Positions 7,503 to 17,016 of a stretch of DNA of 64,000 nt are shown one piece after another. The position numbers and the translations under genes are program-made. A model generated the notes under the pieces. The model was not told the DNA's origin. It searched no databases and was given only the letters and a program-made list of their open reading frames with translations. Position 1 is the first letter of the stretch. The number at the start of each line of letters is the position of its first letter. Source of the stretch: Nitrosopumilaceae archaeon (GTDB taxonomy: Archaea; Thermoproteota; Nitrososphaeria; Nitrososphaerales; Nitrosopumilaceae); the NCBI GenBank assembly GCA_035631875.1, contig DASQHX010000010.1, positions 62,001 to 126,000 on the forward strand, written 5' to 3'.

Positions 7503-9047
7503 ATGAAAGAAAGAAAGACAAAAACAGAGGAATTGACAAGTTTCTTATCAAATAATCTTGTTGATGAAAATCAAAACCAAGTTCCAAGTGGTTATAAAGT
7601 AATTGACAGATACGAATTAAATCCACCTTTTAGCTATGCACTTATTCTTTACAACAATGAAAAATCAGACTATCTGTATTTTGTCGATGAGCTAAAGCTA
7701 AACTCTGAGGAAGAAATAATCTTTCAAAGACTATATCATCTTATAGAGGAAAGTTTAGAGTCCACAGACGAGTCAAAAGGTGCTCCTAATTTTGAAGATC
7801 AACTAAACATGGTGATGAAAGAAAATGCAAAAATGTTTCTTAATATCTCTAGTGCAAGTCTTGAGAAGGTAAAATATTATTTAAGAAGGGACGTTAGCGG
7901 ATTTAGCATTATTGAACCAATAATGCGTGATGTAAACATTGAAGATGTTAGTTGTAGTGGTAGCAACAACCCAATTTACATTTGGCACAGAAAGTATGAT
8001 AGCATACCAACGAACATTCAATTCAACTCTGAAGAAAAACTAAATTCATTTATTTCAAGAATAGTTTTTAGAGCTGGCAAGCACGTTAGTGCAGCTTTTC
8101 CAATTACTGATTTAGCATTGCAGGGAAATCATAGAATTTCCGTGTTATATCAAAAAGAAGTTACACCTAAAGGAACAAGCTTTACAATAAGAAAGTTTAG
8201 AGATGATCCATATACTGTAATAGATCTTATCAAATATGGAACAATAAATCTGTCAATAGCAGCTTATCTTTGGATGTTGATACAAGAAAAGATGTCATTT
8301 ATAGTAATAGGACCAACTGGAAGTGGTAAAACAACAATTCTTAACGCCATACTAGGTCTTGTTGATCCAGAATACAAAATTTTTTCAGTTGAAGATGTAT
8401 CTGAAATAAATATCAACCATGAAAACTGGTTTACACTAGTGTCAAGATCAGGTTTTGGCTTGGGAGGAGAAGGTGAAATTGGATTATATGATCTAATAAA
8501 AGCAGGAGTAAGACACAGGCCTGATTATATTGTAGTTGGAGAAATTAGAGGTTCTGAAGCGTACGTTATGTTTCAGGCTATGGCTACAGGACATGGTGGT
8601 CTGTGTACTATGCACGCAGACAGCCTGGATTCTGCAATAAAAAGATTAGAGCAAAAACCGATGGATATTCCACCTGCGTATATTTCATTGATGAATTGTG
8701 CAGTAGTGATTAAAAGAATCAAAGAAAAAACTACAGGGCAAAGTAGTAGAAGAACAACGATGATATCTGAAATTGCTAACAACGTACCACCATTTACTGC
8801 ATTTTCTTGGAATCCAAAATCAGATTACTTTACAGAAAATCTTTCGTCTAGCATATTATTCCAGAGAATGGCAGATGCAACAGGAAGGGATTTACAACAA
8901 ATTTTAGAAGAACATCAGAAAAGAATTACAATTTTGAAATGGATGGTTGAAAATGATATTAGAAATTATAAAGATGTTTCAGAATTAGTCGGAAAATATT
9001 ATCGGGATCCTGAATCAATAATGAAAAAAATAGAAGAGACAAATTAG
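7503..9047 (+). CDS. Type IV pilus / archaellum-type secretion ATPase
   Basis: 514 residues. It is a GspE/VirB11 superfamily ATPase with Walker A GPTGSGKT at 270-277, a Walker B segment DYIVVGEIRG at 341-350, and a His box GHGGLCTMHAD at 363-373. Such hexameric ATPases power subunit insertion or extraction at the cytoplasmic face of the platform. The next gene, 4 bp on, encodes the platform, the usual pairing (ArlI/ArlJ, UpsE/UpsF, AapE/AapF). An archaellum would normally also have ArlH next to it; none is seen, so a pilus is favoured. A GGGA purine run precedes the ATG. Confidence 0.92.
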   Translation: MKERKTKTEELTSFLSNNLVDENQNQVPSGYKVIDRYELNPPFSYALILYNNEKSDYLYFVDELKLNSEEEIIFQRLYHLIEESLESTDESKGAPNFEDQLNMVMKENAKMFLNISSASLEKVKYYLRRDVSGFSIIEPIMRDVNIEDVSCSGSNNPIYIWHRKYDSIPTNIQFNSEEKLNSFISRIVFRAGKHVSAAFPITDLALQGNHRISVLYQKEVTPKGTSFTIRKFRDDPYTVIDLIKYGTINLSIAAYLWMLIQEKMSFIVIGPTGSGKTTILNAILGLVDPEYKIFSVEDVSEININHENWFTLVSRSGFGLGGEGEIGLYDLIKAGVRHRPDYIVVGEIRGSEAYVMFQAMATGHGGLCTMHADSLDSAIKRLEQKPMDIPPAYISLMNCAVVIKRIKEKTTGQSSRRTTMISEIANNVPPFTAFSWNPKSDYFTENLSSSILFQRMADATGRDLQQILEEHQKRITILKWMVENDIRNYKDVSELVGKYYRDPESIMKKIEETN

Positions 9048-9051
9048 TAAT

Positions 9052-10536
9052 ATGCTGTCTTTACAAAAACTCGGACGAGCAGACCATGAGAAAAAACAAG
9101 CCAAGAAAATAGAAAAAGAATTACCGTATTTTATTACAATAGTAACGTTGCTTGCAACAAGCGGATTAGGACCATACTCAATTCTACACAAGATAAAAGA
9201 TCTTAATCTTTTACCTGCAGTACGACACGAATCAATAAAAATTATTAAACGAATCGATATGCTTGGGCTAGATCCACTTACTGTATTGAGCCAAGCAAAA
9301 GAAAAAACCTCATCTAGATTACTTGGAGATTTTCTCGCAGGCTATGTGTCTGCAATTCAGAGTGGTGGAAATGTAATAAATTATCTGAAAAGCAAGATGT
9401 CAAGCTCCTTTGAAATGCTTGAGGCCAAAGAAAAAGGATCAATAGAAAAGATAAGTGGAATTGTACATGCTTACCTTACCATGCAGATAGTAATATTGGC
9501 TGTATTCATTCTAGTGGCAGCTGTAGGTTCAAATCCGTTATCAATAACTCCCGGAGCTAGTACAGCAGCTAATTTCAGTCCACCTTATCAGATATTGATA
9601 TTTCCGCCAATAATGTCACTAGTGTTCCTCAAAGTTGCACAGAGGTTTAATTATTCCAACATTAGCGAACTTCCGGTAAAAAAGATACTTAGATTTGGCT
9701 TGCCAGCAATGCTGATTTCCATAATTCTGGTTTTCAGTAATATTCTGTCTAGTTTTCATGCTAATGCATATGTTGTTGGCATAGGACTAGTGGCCGCATC
9801 ACTATGGCCTGCTTTACGTTTCCAAAAAATATATACAAAAAATCTGGATGCTGAAACAGCCACACCGCAAATTTTGCGTGATATAACAGAAGCAAGAAAG
9901 TCAGGACTAGGCCCAGAAAAATGCATCATACGTGCCTGCAAGAGAAAAGATTACAGAACGTTTAACGTTATAGCAAACACAATATCAAATAAATTAGAAT
10001 GGGGTATACCCATGAATAATATCTTTGATTCACTTTATAGTGAAGTAAAGAATTTCCAAGTACTTGTTAGTTTTAGAATATTATTTGAGATAATTACTTC
10101 TGGTGGAGGAAATGTAACCACCCTTGATTCACTAGCTGACACTAGTGAAAAAATCTATGACATTGAAAAAAACAAGCGCGAAATGCTCAAACCATACATC
10201 ATGGTAGGTTTTATGTTAATTACTATAACTGGATTTACTACCCTATTAACTATAGACTCGTTTGCATCAATTAATCAACAATCACGACCAGGCAGTGCGC
10301 AGTTAAGCAGTGAATATATTGAGCAAACAAAATCTTTCTTTGATCTTATTTGTATGGCAGTTATTGTACAGGCTTGGCTTGCCGGCTTGTTTATTGGTAA
10401 AATTACAAAAGGTGCATTTTCAGGCGGATTTCTTTTTTCTATAATTCTTGTCATAATTACAATGGTGTCAGTAGATATGATACAAATACATATTATCAAT
10501 ATCAGCTCGATCATGAAAAGTTCAACTCCGATCTAA
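9052..10536 (+). CDS. TadC/ArlJ-like pilus assembly platform protein
   Basis: 494 residues with two T2SF-type cytoplasmic regions, each followed by hydrophobic segments (about 145-165, 175-255, 380-405, 425-490; roughly seven membrane helices). This is the layout of archaeal ArlJ/TadC proteins, the membrane core onto which pilins are added. It starts 4 bp after the ATPase gene. Family membership is recognised from the architecture and the ATPase pairing. Confidence 0.88.
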   Translation: MLSLQKLGRADHEKKQAKKIEKELPYFITIVTLLATSGLGPYSILHKIKDLNLLPAVRHESIKIIKRIDMLGLDPLTVLSQAKEKTSSRLLGDFLAGYVSAIQSGGNVINYLKSKMSSSFEMLEAKEKGSIEKISGIVHAYLTMQIVILAVFILVAAVGSNPLSITPGASTAANFSPPYQILIFPPIMSLVFLKVAQRFNYSNISELPVKKILRFGLPAMLISIILVFSNILSSFHANAYVVGIGLVAASLWPALRFQKIYTKNLDAETATPQILRDITEARKSGLGPEKCIIRACKRKDYRTFNVIANTISNKLEWGIPMNNIFDSLYSEVKNFQVLVSFRILFEIITSGGGNVTTLDSLADTSEKIYDIEKNKREMLKPYIMVGFMLITITGFTTLLTIDSFASINQQSRPGSAQLSSEYIEQTKSFFDLICMAVIVQAWLAGLFIGKITKGAFSGGFLFSIILVIITMVSVDMIQIHIINISSIMKSSTPI

Positions 10537-10597
10537 GTATGTCATTTAAAGAGTCATACCGTCGCTTATATCGCATTTTTAGATACAAAATATTGAT

Positions 10598-13015
10598 TTG
10601 AAAGTAGCCTTGACCTTGGTTTTAATGGGAATTATTGTATTTTCTACTGGTGCGTATGGACAAACTCCAAGTGAATTAAGCTACAGACTCATTCCAAATA
10701 AAATATTACAAAACAGTGAAGGAGTTTTACAGGTATATGACAATTCTGATGCTGCTCCAAAAAACATAGAAAAATTAGTGGCCACATCATCAGATTCCTC
10801 TATAATACAAATATCTGGAATAGAACAAGATGAAAATAATTTTGTAACAGATGTAAAGATAAAAACAGGAAATGCGGGAACTGCAAACATTGCACTTGCA
10901 GCACCAGGGTTTTCACCAAAAGAATTTGCTATTACTGTGTATAGTAATAATGATGTCCCAACAAAACTTTTAATTAAAACAACACCTAATACGTTCTCCG
11001 CTACAGGTCCACAAGAAGGATATGTCTCCGTAGAACTTGTTAATGATGCTAATTTCCCAACAAGAGCAGCTGAAGATACTCCAGTAACACTGTCAACATC
11101 AAATAGTGATATTTTAAATTTAAAAAATAATACAGTTGTAATAAAAAAAGGTGATTATTTTGTAATTACTCAATTTGAAGTAAAAAAAGGCGGTAGTGCA
11201 CAGATATTGGCATCAGCGCCATCACTGCAAACTGTAAGTAGTACAATAACTGTTACTAGTAACACAAATCAACAATCAATTCAGCTATTTGTTTATCCTA
11301 ATAACATTAATGATTATTATAATTCTAATGCTTATGTAATAGTTCAACTCCACGATTCTGCAGGAAATCCAGCACGTGCAACAAGTGACATACCTATTTC
11401 TGTACAAATTACTGATACTTCTCAAAACGCGATTGTAAATACTAGTACACAAACTCCATTAATGTCTTCAGATGAACCTCTTGTGATTAAGAAGGGTTCC
11501 TATTGGGGATATTCAAAACTAGTTGTCAATTCTGGTACTAGTGATACATTTAGCATCAGTATTTCAGCGAAAGATTACACAGTTCCGGCATCAATATCTG
11601 TGACACCAAAACCTGGTCAACTTTATGATACTAAATCTGCAAAAATAGATCTTTTGCCAATCTTAGCTACCGGACAAAAAGAATTAGTCGGAGTTTTACA
11701 TTTGGAGGACAATAATGGTAATCCTGTTATAGCCAGTAACGATTTTCTAACAACGGTGGATTCGTCAGACCAGACTTCACTTTCAATAGATAAGGTACAA
11801 ATGAATAAAGGAGAAGATGCAGCCCTTGTATTTGGTAATGTAGGAAACACACCAAACGCAGTCACATTAAATGTACTAACACAAACTGTTCAGACACTCA
11901 GTCCAACAATAACAGTTCCAACGCAGAAAACTTATACGCTTGTTGCAGAATCGCTCATTCCTTACGTGTTTTCACATGATAATTATCCCACTGCAGTATA
12001 CATGTTAGATAGCAGTAATGCTCTTACAACTTTCCCAAAAGATTTGAACACTTTCATTACTCCAAACGACTATGTACAAATTGAATCTAAACCATTGTTA
12101 GCGGATCAATCAATCATATCACTAAATACTCAATCATTAAAGGAGGGAACAACCACAGTTTCGCTTATGGCAGGAGATTATCAGAGTAAAATAAAAGTCA
12201 ATAATCTTTCTTCAAAACCTTCCTCCGTTTTTGTAGATTATCCTTCAAAATTATTATCAAATCTAAATAATACCTTCTCTATACAACTTCTTAATTCACA
12301 ACAATTGCCAGTTTTTGCTGATCACGACATGAATCTTAAACTTGTTTCATCCAATCCATCAATAAATGTGCCAGAGAGCGTGACCGTTAAAAAAGGTGAG
12401 TATTATTCATTATTTGATGTAGATGCCAATAATGCCGGTACTACAGAACTTGCTATTTTATCAAACGAACTCCCATTAACAAAATATGATATTAGTTTTA
12501 CCAGTTTAACTCCTCAAGTAAGTATTGCTTCAAACGATTATGTAGACCCAAATACAGTTTTTGTTGCTACAGTTAATGCAATGTATCAGGGAGTTCCATT
12601 GAATGGAATGAAGGTAGATTGGAGTGTAACTGGGGCTGCAATCCAGAACAAGGATTCTTTAACAGATAAAGATGGTAACGCAAAGATCTCATTACTTGCA
12701 CAAGATCCTAAAACGATAAACCTTGTGGCTACAGTATCAGGAGCAGTGTTTGGTGCAACACCTGCCAGTAAAACTATAAATGTAAATCAGCCATTAGGTT
12801 CTACGATAGGGTCCAATACAACACCAAACTCCACTTCATTTAGCCTGTTTGGAATTAACCCGATGTTTATTCTCATCCCAGTAGCAGCTGCTGCAGCAGG
12901 GGGCATTATAATTCTCAAAAAGAAGAACATGCTTGATGGCATTACAGAAAAAATCAGCATCATGGAAAAAATTTCCGGAATAAAGGATAGAATAACTCAG
13001 TTACGTGAAAAATAG
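10598..13015 (+). CDS. Large secreted Ig-like repeat protein with C-terminal anchor
   Basis: 805 residues from a TTG start that lies about 30 nt after a TTATAT promoter element. An N-terminal signal peptide ends near residue 22. The body has about five or six beta-sandwich repeats that share a K(K/E)G-aromatic turn (IKKGDYF, IKKGSYW, MNKGEDA, VKKGEYY), like bacterial Ig-like/invasin folds. One transmembrane helix near residue 760 is followed by a basic cytoplasmic tail of about 35 residues. It could be a pilus-base or cell-envelope scaffold, or an S-layer-associated adhesin. Placement between platform and peptidase genes argues for a pilus link. Confidence 0.85.
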   Translation: MKVALTLVLMGIIVFSTGAYGQTPSELSYRLIPNKILQNSEGVLQVYDNSDAAPKNIEKLVATSSDSSIIQISGIEQDENNFVTDVKIKTGNAGTANIALAAPGFSPKEFAITVYSNNDVPTKLLIKTTPNTFSATGPQEGYVSVELVNDANFPTRAAEDTPVTLSTSNSDILNLKNNTVVIKKGDYFVITQFEVKKGGSAQILASAPSLQTVSSTITVTSNTNQQSIQLFVYPNNINDYYNSNAYVIVQLHDSAGNPARATSDIPISVQITDTSQNAIVNTSTQTPLMSSDEPLVIKKGSYWGYSKLVVNSGTSDTFSISISAKDYTVPASISVTPKPGQLYDTKSAKIDLLPILATGQKELVGVLHLEDNNGNPVIASNDFLTTVDSSDQTSLSIDKVQMNKGEDAALVFGNVGNTPNAVTLNVLTQTVQTLSPTITVPTQKTYTLVAESLIPYVFSHDNYPTAVYMLDSSNALTTFPKDLNTFITPNDYVQIESKPLLADQSIISLNTQSLKEGTTTVSLMAGDYQSKIKVNNLSSKPSSVFVDYPSKLLSNLNNTFSIQLLNSQQLPVFADHDMNLKLVSSNPSINVPESVTVKKGEYYSLFDVDANNAGTTELAILSNELPLTKYDISFTSLTPQVSIASNDYVDPNTVFVATVNAMYQGVPLNGMKVDWSVTGAAIQNKDSLTDKDGNAKISLLAQDPKTINLVATVSGAVFGATPASKTINVNQPLGSTIGSNTTPNSTSFSLFGINPMFILIPVAAAAAGGIIILKKKNMLDGITEKISIMEKISGIKDRITQLREK

Positions 13016-13016
13016 A

Positions 13017-13262
13017 TTACTTTCTTACAAATAATCCCAAGTGATTCAAGTTTTGTAAAAATGATTGTCCTATATCATGTCGACTAATCATATACAAAGA
13101 AAAAAATCCCTCAAAGTATGTACTAAAGTGTTCCGCGATAGTAAGATGAACTAGATTCATTCCTTCTAAGATCAAAATTGCAGATATGCTAGATAAAACT
13201 ACAGAATAATATATTCCATATTTACGAGTTTTGGGATTGTGTAACGATGCAAATAGTTTCAT
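13017..13262 (-). CDS. Small hypothetical membrane protein
   Basis: 81 residues with one clear hydrophobic segment (about 16-40) and a second weak one. No family recognised. Its reality is supported by a TATA box (TATAT at about 13285-13292) about 27 nt before the ATG and by an inverted repeat placed just upstream of that box. The same arrangement is seen at the 74-residue gene at 22887-23111. It is convergent with the Ig-like gene, with one base between the two stop codons. Confidence 0.5.
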   Translation of the reverse strand: MKLFASLHNPKTRKYGIYYSVVLSSISAILILEGMNLVHLTIAEHFSTYFEGFFSLYMISRHDIGQSFLQNLNHLGLFVRK

Positions 13263-13284
13263 ATTTTTACTAATTACTTTTTAG

Positions 13285-13314
13285 AATATAAGATTGGTCT
13301 TCCAGTTTTGGAAA
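13285..13314 (-). promoter_or_regulatory. TATA box plus inverted-repeat operator candidate
   Basis: CTTCCA-GTTT-TGGAAA lies at 13299-13314, immediately upstream of a TATA element at 13285-13292 for the gene starting at 13262. It differs at one arm position from the perfect copy at 24797-24812 and has the same 4-nt spacer. Confidence 0.5.
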
Positions 13315-13510
13315 TAATGAAATTTAATCAAATTTAAAAAATAACGTTTAGAAATCAAGCAAATTTTTTCTGATCTAATATTTATTTAATAACTACAGTC
13401 TTAACAAAATATTACACACTGTATCATCCAACAAAGCTTCAAATATTTCAGGTAGTACGGTAATTATTTTTGAGATCTCATAATTTATCTAAGAAACATA
13501 AGGCAATAGC

Positions 13511-14215
13511 ATGGCAGAATTAGTTTTTGATATTCATAATCTACAGATCTTTTCAGCACTTGTCATGCTTGGAATTGCTTCTGTATTGGATATCTGGAAG
13601 CGAGAAATTCATGACATTTTATGGATTGCCTTTGGGGCTGTTGCTATTTTATTAATCATATTTTCACCAAGTCCTCTTGATTCTCTGAAAACAAGTGGAT
13701 TTTCCTTAATTATTGCCCCTGTTGTCATAATCATATGGAGAACTGGCCTTTTTGGAGGGGCAGATGCACTAGGATTGATAGTCTTGGCAGCATTAGCGCC
13801 TCAGGCAATTTTGTCTCATGGTATTGTTACTCCTTTTACCACCTTGACAAACGCTGCTATATTTTCAATTACACCGATATTTGCAAACGTTATTCGTAAT
13901 ATTGTATCTATTTCTTTACACAAAAATATTTTTGATGGGTTTGAAGAAACCAGACTAAAAAAGATACTGGCTATCTTTCTTGGATATCGCGCTAAAAATC
14001 CAAAATATAGCTTTCCAATCGAAAAGAAAGAAGGTAATCTCAGAAAGCTTGATTTTTCATTCCATCATGCAGAAAATGCCCAATTTTGTTCCACCTCAGA
14101 TACTTGGGTGACTCCAGGTATACCATACATATTATACATAACTGCCGGATTTGTATTTCAACTATTATCTGGAGATATTATTTTTAATGTAATACATAAT
14201 GTCAAAGTGATTTAA
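13511..14215 (+). CDS. Prepilin/preflagellin aspartic peptidase (PibD/ArlK type)
   Basis: 234 residues, multi-spanning. The two catalytic aspartates of the GxGD/A24 family are visible: D27 in the SVLDIWKREI segment and D85 in the FGGAD motif. It cleaves class III signal peptides after Gly/Ala before the hydrophobic helix, so all seven pilin-like proteins of this window are likely substrates. It sits downstream of the pilus machinery with its own upstream region. The C-terminal extension after about residue 140 is soluble and longer than in minimal PibD. Confidence 0.88.
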   Translation: MAELVFDIHNLQIFSALVMLGIASVLDIWKREIHDILWIAFGAVAILLIIFSPSPLDSLKTSGFSLIIAPVVIIIWRTGLFGGADALGLIVLAALAPQAILSHGIVTPFTTLTNAAIFSITPIFANVIRNIVSISLHKNIFDGFEETRLKKILAIFLGYRAKNPKYSFPIEKKEGNLRKLDFSFHHAENAQFCSTSDTWVTPGIPYILYITAGFVFQLLSGDIIFNVIHNVKVI

Positions 14216-14247
14216 TTATTAATTCAGTGTCAATTATAATCTCTTTT

Positions 14248-15447
14248 CTAAGTAGGATCAAATTCGACTGTAAACGTAACATCTCCATTTGGTAGGAGAT
14301 TTGAAAATTGTATCGCCATGGCAACTGTATCTCCAGCAATAACACTTACTGAATGTGTTTTATCAGGACATGATGTTCCAGTAGTACAAGTGACTCCAGA
14401 TGATACCCCATTCTTGTATAGCGTCAAAGTAGCAGTACCTGTACCAGTTCCTTTATTCACGTACAAGTCTTTGAATGTACCATTAATTGGCATAATAATG
14501 CTTTTTAGATTATAAGTTGAACTTGGTTTGCTATCTCCAAAAAATCTCAAATAATTTAATGATGTGCTGGATATTGTGCCATTTAATCCTCCTCCCATAA
14601 TTGTTTTTATGATCGGAAGCCCTTGAATCTGGGTGATGGTAGCGTTTCTTGAGACAGAATTTCCAAGATAGCCATTTTGAAGTGATGCAGTAAAGTTGAT
14701 TCCTTGTCCACTATTTCCTGAAATATTATAAACCCATTTGAAATATGCAGTGTCTCCTTTTTGTAATATTGGATATGTTGATGGTTCTGGGCCTGAAATC
14801 ATTGTTGTAGTAGCACCAATAGGAGTTGCAATACTAAGATTTGGTGCAAGGTTTGTTAATATTCCATTATTTGACATATTATTTGTAACCGCAAAAAGTA
14901 TTGTTGTATCAAACCCCGTTGAAATCTTATCAGGTAAAACAAAAAGCTGGAGATAAAGAGGTTTTTGACTTGCAGAATTTACCAAAAACTCTTTGGTGTT
15001 TCCTCTTTCTGTTACTAGGGATATATCATATGCCTGAGAAGGTTTCGCAGTAAGTTGGAGGTTCTCGCCTATCTTGGTAAGAGTTTGCCCTGGCGCTACA
15101 ATTTGGTTTATAGTAAATTTTGTGGTAGGCCATGTAGGATCTGTTTTATTTTGAATCCATAATCTAGTAATGTTTACAGGAAGTTGACCCGTATTTTGTA
15201 TTGTAATGTTGAATTTGTTATTGTCTTTAGTAACACCTGTGATTTCAAAAGCTTCGTTATTTCTGTTTATGTTGTCTTGGCCTTTACCAATAACGGCTAC
15301 TCCAAATTGATCTATCTGATTCATACTATAAATTACATAAGATGCAATTGAGGTGAAGATTATAATAAAAAATACGCTTCCTATTACAGTACTTATTCCT
15401 TTTCTATCTCTCATCTCTTTTCCAAATATTGTGTTATGATGTTTCAT
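14248..15447 (-). CDS. Minor pilin with extra C-terminal beta domain
   Basis: 399 residues. The class III signal RDRKG/ISTVIG is followed by a hydrophobic helix (about 18-43). Residues 45-275 are paralogous to the 267-residue protein at 1035-1838. Residues about 285-399 form an added beta-rich domain containing GTFKDLYV and TLYKNGV motifs and a CTTGTSC loop. From memory this resembles jelly-roll domains of phage and bacterial surface proteins, possibly ligand-binding. It is third in the operon 17489 to 14248. Likely an exposed minor pilin. Confidence 0.85.
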   Translation of the reverse strand: MKHHNTIFGKEMRDRKGISTVIGSVFFIIIFTSIASYVIYSMNQIDQFGVAVIGKGQDNINRNNEAFEITGVTKDNNKFNITIQNTGQLPVNITRLWIQNKTDPTWPTTKFTINQIVAPGQTLTKIGENLQLTAKPSQAYDISLVTERGNTKEFLVNSASQKPLYLQLFVLPDKISTGFDTTILFAVTNNMSNNGILTNLAPNLSIATPIGATTTMISGPEPSTYPILQKGDTAYFKWVYNISGNSGQGINFTASLQNGYLGNSVSRNATITQIQGLPIIKTIMGGGLNGTISSTSLNYLRFFGDSKPSSTYNLKSIIMPINGTFKDLYVNKGTGTGTATLTLYKNGVSSGVTCTTGTSCPDKTHSVSVIAGDTVAMAIQFSNLLPNGDVTFTVEFDPT

Positions 15448-15462
15448 TTTTTGATCGGATCC

Positions 15463-17016
15463 TTATTTTGTATTGGTAAAGGTGCAAGTAGTTATTCCTC
15501 TTGGTACTGTAATTGTAATCTCAGTGGAATTTGGAAGAGTATATCCATTATTGCACTGTCTACCAATTAGTGTCCATCCTGGAGGTATCAATTCGTTGAC
15601 AGTATATTTGCCTGGATCTACAAAAAACGCGCTTGTAGTTCCAACACCATTTTGACCAAGTTGAATAGAAGTAGTTATTGCCATATCAGAACTTACAGTA
15701 TGACGTTCTGCATAAAAAAAATCAAAATCATAGGTACCACCAAGTGTAATACCAAGTAGGGCTTTCTGTTGGTCCAAGTTTAATACTTTATTTTCTGCAG
15801 CGTGTACTCCACCTAAATCAATAGCAAGTTTGTGATTAATGAAAACAAACACATCGTCATCACCAGTGAAGTTAAAAATTTCTCCACCTTGATATGTGAA
15901 TGTGGAATGAACCATAAATGTAAAACCATAATTATGGTATTTTCCAGATCCATCTTTACCGCTACAACTTGTTCCGATACCTTGGCAAAATAATTGGTTG
16001 TCTATAGGATAGAAACTATAGTTAGTATATTTCCAAATAGCAGGTTGTAATGGAAGTACTCTACCAAGTGTGAGGTTAAAATTTTCCCATTTGTTTACGC
16101 CAGGAGTATCATGATACCATTGATTAAATCTGGTCATTCCATAGTTGAAGAGAGATCTGGTATGATTGTTATACACAGGCGTGTGATCGGCACCAAGATC
16201 GGGTAGAACTATGCCGTTAAAAGTTCCATTTGGCCAAGTATATCCAGTATAATTTCCAAAAGGACAGTTTGGTGGTTTAGAACAATCCATTTCGAAATCT
16301 GGGTCTCTTCCTTGTAGACTATCCCCTTTATCGTTTGATCCATTAAAATCACGAATTACACCCTGCATGATGAGATTTCCATTTTTATCTAGATTTGCTC
16401 CAGTGCTCCAACCTGTTGTATTTACATTAAATTTTCCTAAATCTCCATTGAAACTAAAATTACCGTTACCTAATTTTGAAACCTTATTGATAATTAACAC
16501 ACCGTCAGCTGGAGATATCAAATGGAAATGAAATATTGAACCTCGATCTGTTGTCACATAAACATCAAGAGGATCCCCTAACCAGTAATAGTGAACTACT
16601 CCTGTGTATATCCCATCTGGAACAATTCCTCCATTAGCAATATGTGTAATTTGGTGAGTTGGACCGTCGATTTCGATCTGAGTAACATGAAGGCCATCTT
16701 GACCGTTATTTTTCAGTACAAGGTTAAGGTTTTGATTAGGAGTATTGTACCAAAAATGTTCCAGTACAAGGGATTCTTTAACTTGATTTATTATATTAGA
16801 ATAAAAAGAACCTGTAGCTTGTTCTCTAGTGTGAAGATTACTCTGAGACCAGTAAACAGATGTTGTGCCCATGACAGAAACAGCTGAAAGCATAATTACT
16901 GTAGTAACAATACTTGAAATCCCTCTTCTGCTACTATAATGTGCCTTATCTTTGATACGTGGTACTGGTTTCTCAAAAATTGTTTTTACAATATTTAACT
17001 CATTTCCATTATTCAT
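15463..17016 (-). CDS. Fibro-slime/SpaA-domain minor pilin, likely tip adhesin
   Basis: 517 residues. The class III signal SSRRG/ISSIVT (28-38) and hydrophobic helix lead into a minor-pilin domain to about 170, homologous to the 158-residue gene upstream. Residues 173-201 (GNGNFSFNGDLG) look like the first strands of a SpaA-like domain. Residues about 205-455 are a fibro-slime domain, recognised by IRDF, DPDFE, HNYGFTF, GDDDVFVF, DLGGVH and FYAERHT. Residues 456-517 resume the SpaA-like fold with PGKYTVNE, PPGW and CTFTNTK. It overlaps the preceding gene by 4 bp. A carbohydrate- or surface-binding tip is inferred. Confidence 0.88.
   Translation of the reverse strand: MNNGNELNIVKTIFEKPVPRIKDKAHYSSRRGISSIVTTVIMLSAVSVMGTTSVYWSQSNLHTREQATGSFYSNIINQVKESLVLEHFWYNTPNQNLNLVLKNNGQDGLHVTQIEIDGPTHQITHIANGGIVPDGIYTGVVHYYWLGDPLDVYVTTDRGSIFHFHLISPADGVLIINKVSKLGNGNFSFNGDLGKFNVNTTGWSTGANLDKNGNLIMQGVIRDFNGSNDKGDSLQGRDPDFEMDCSKPPNCPFGNYTGYTWPNGTFNGIVLPDLGADHTPVYNNHTRSLFNYGMTRFNQWYHDTPGVNKWENFNLTLGRVLPLQPAIWKYTNYSFYPIDNQLFCQGIGTSCSGKDGSGKYHNYGFTFMVHSTFTYQGGEIFNFTGDDDVFVFINHKLAIDLGGVHAAENKVLNLDQQKALLGITLGGTYDFDFFYAERHTVSSDMAITTSIQLGQNGVGTTSAFFVDPGKYTVNELIPPGWTLIGRQCNNGYTLPNSTEITITVPRGITTCTFTNTK

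Noticed and set aside
7503-10536. Reading the locus as an archaellum (arl) cluster
   Set aside because: ATPase and platform fit, but no ArlH RecA-like gene, no ArlF/ArlG layout and no chemotaxis genes are seen; an adhesive pilus fits better.
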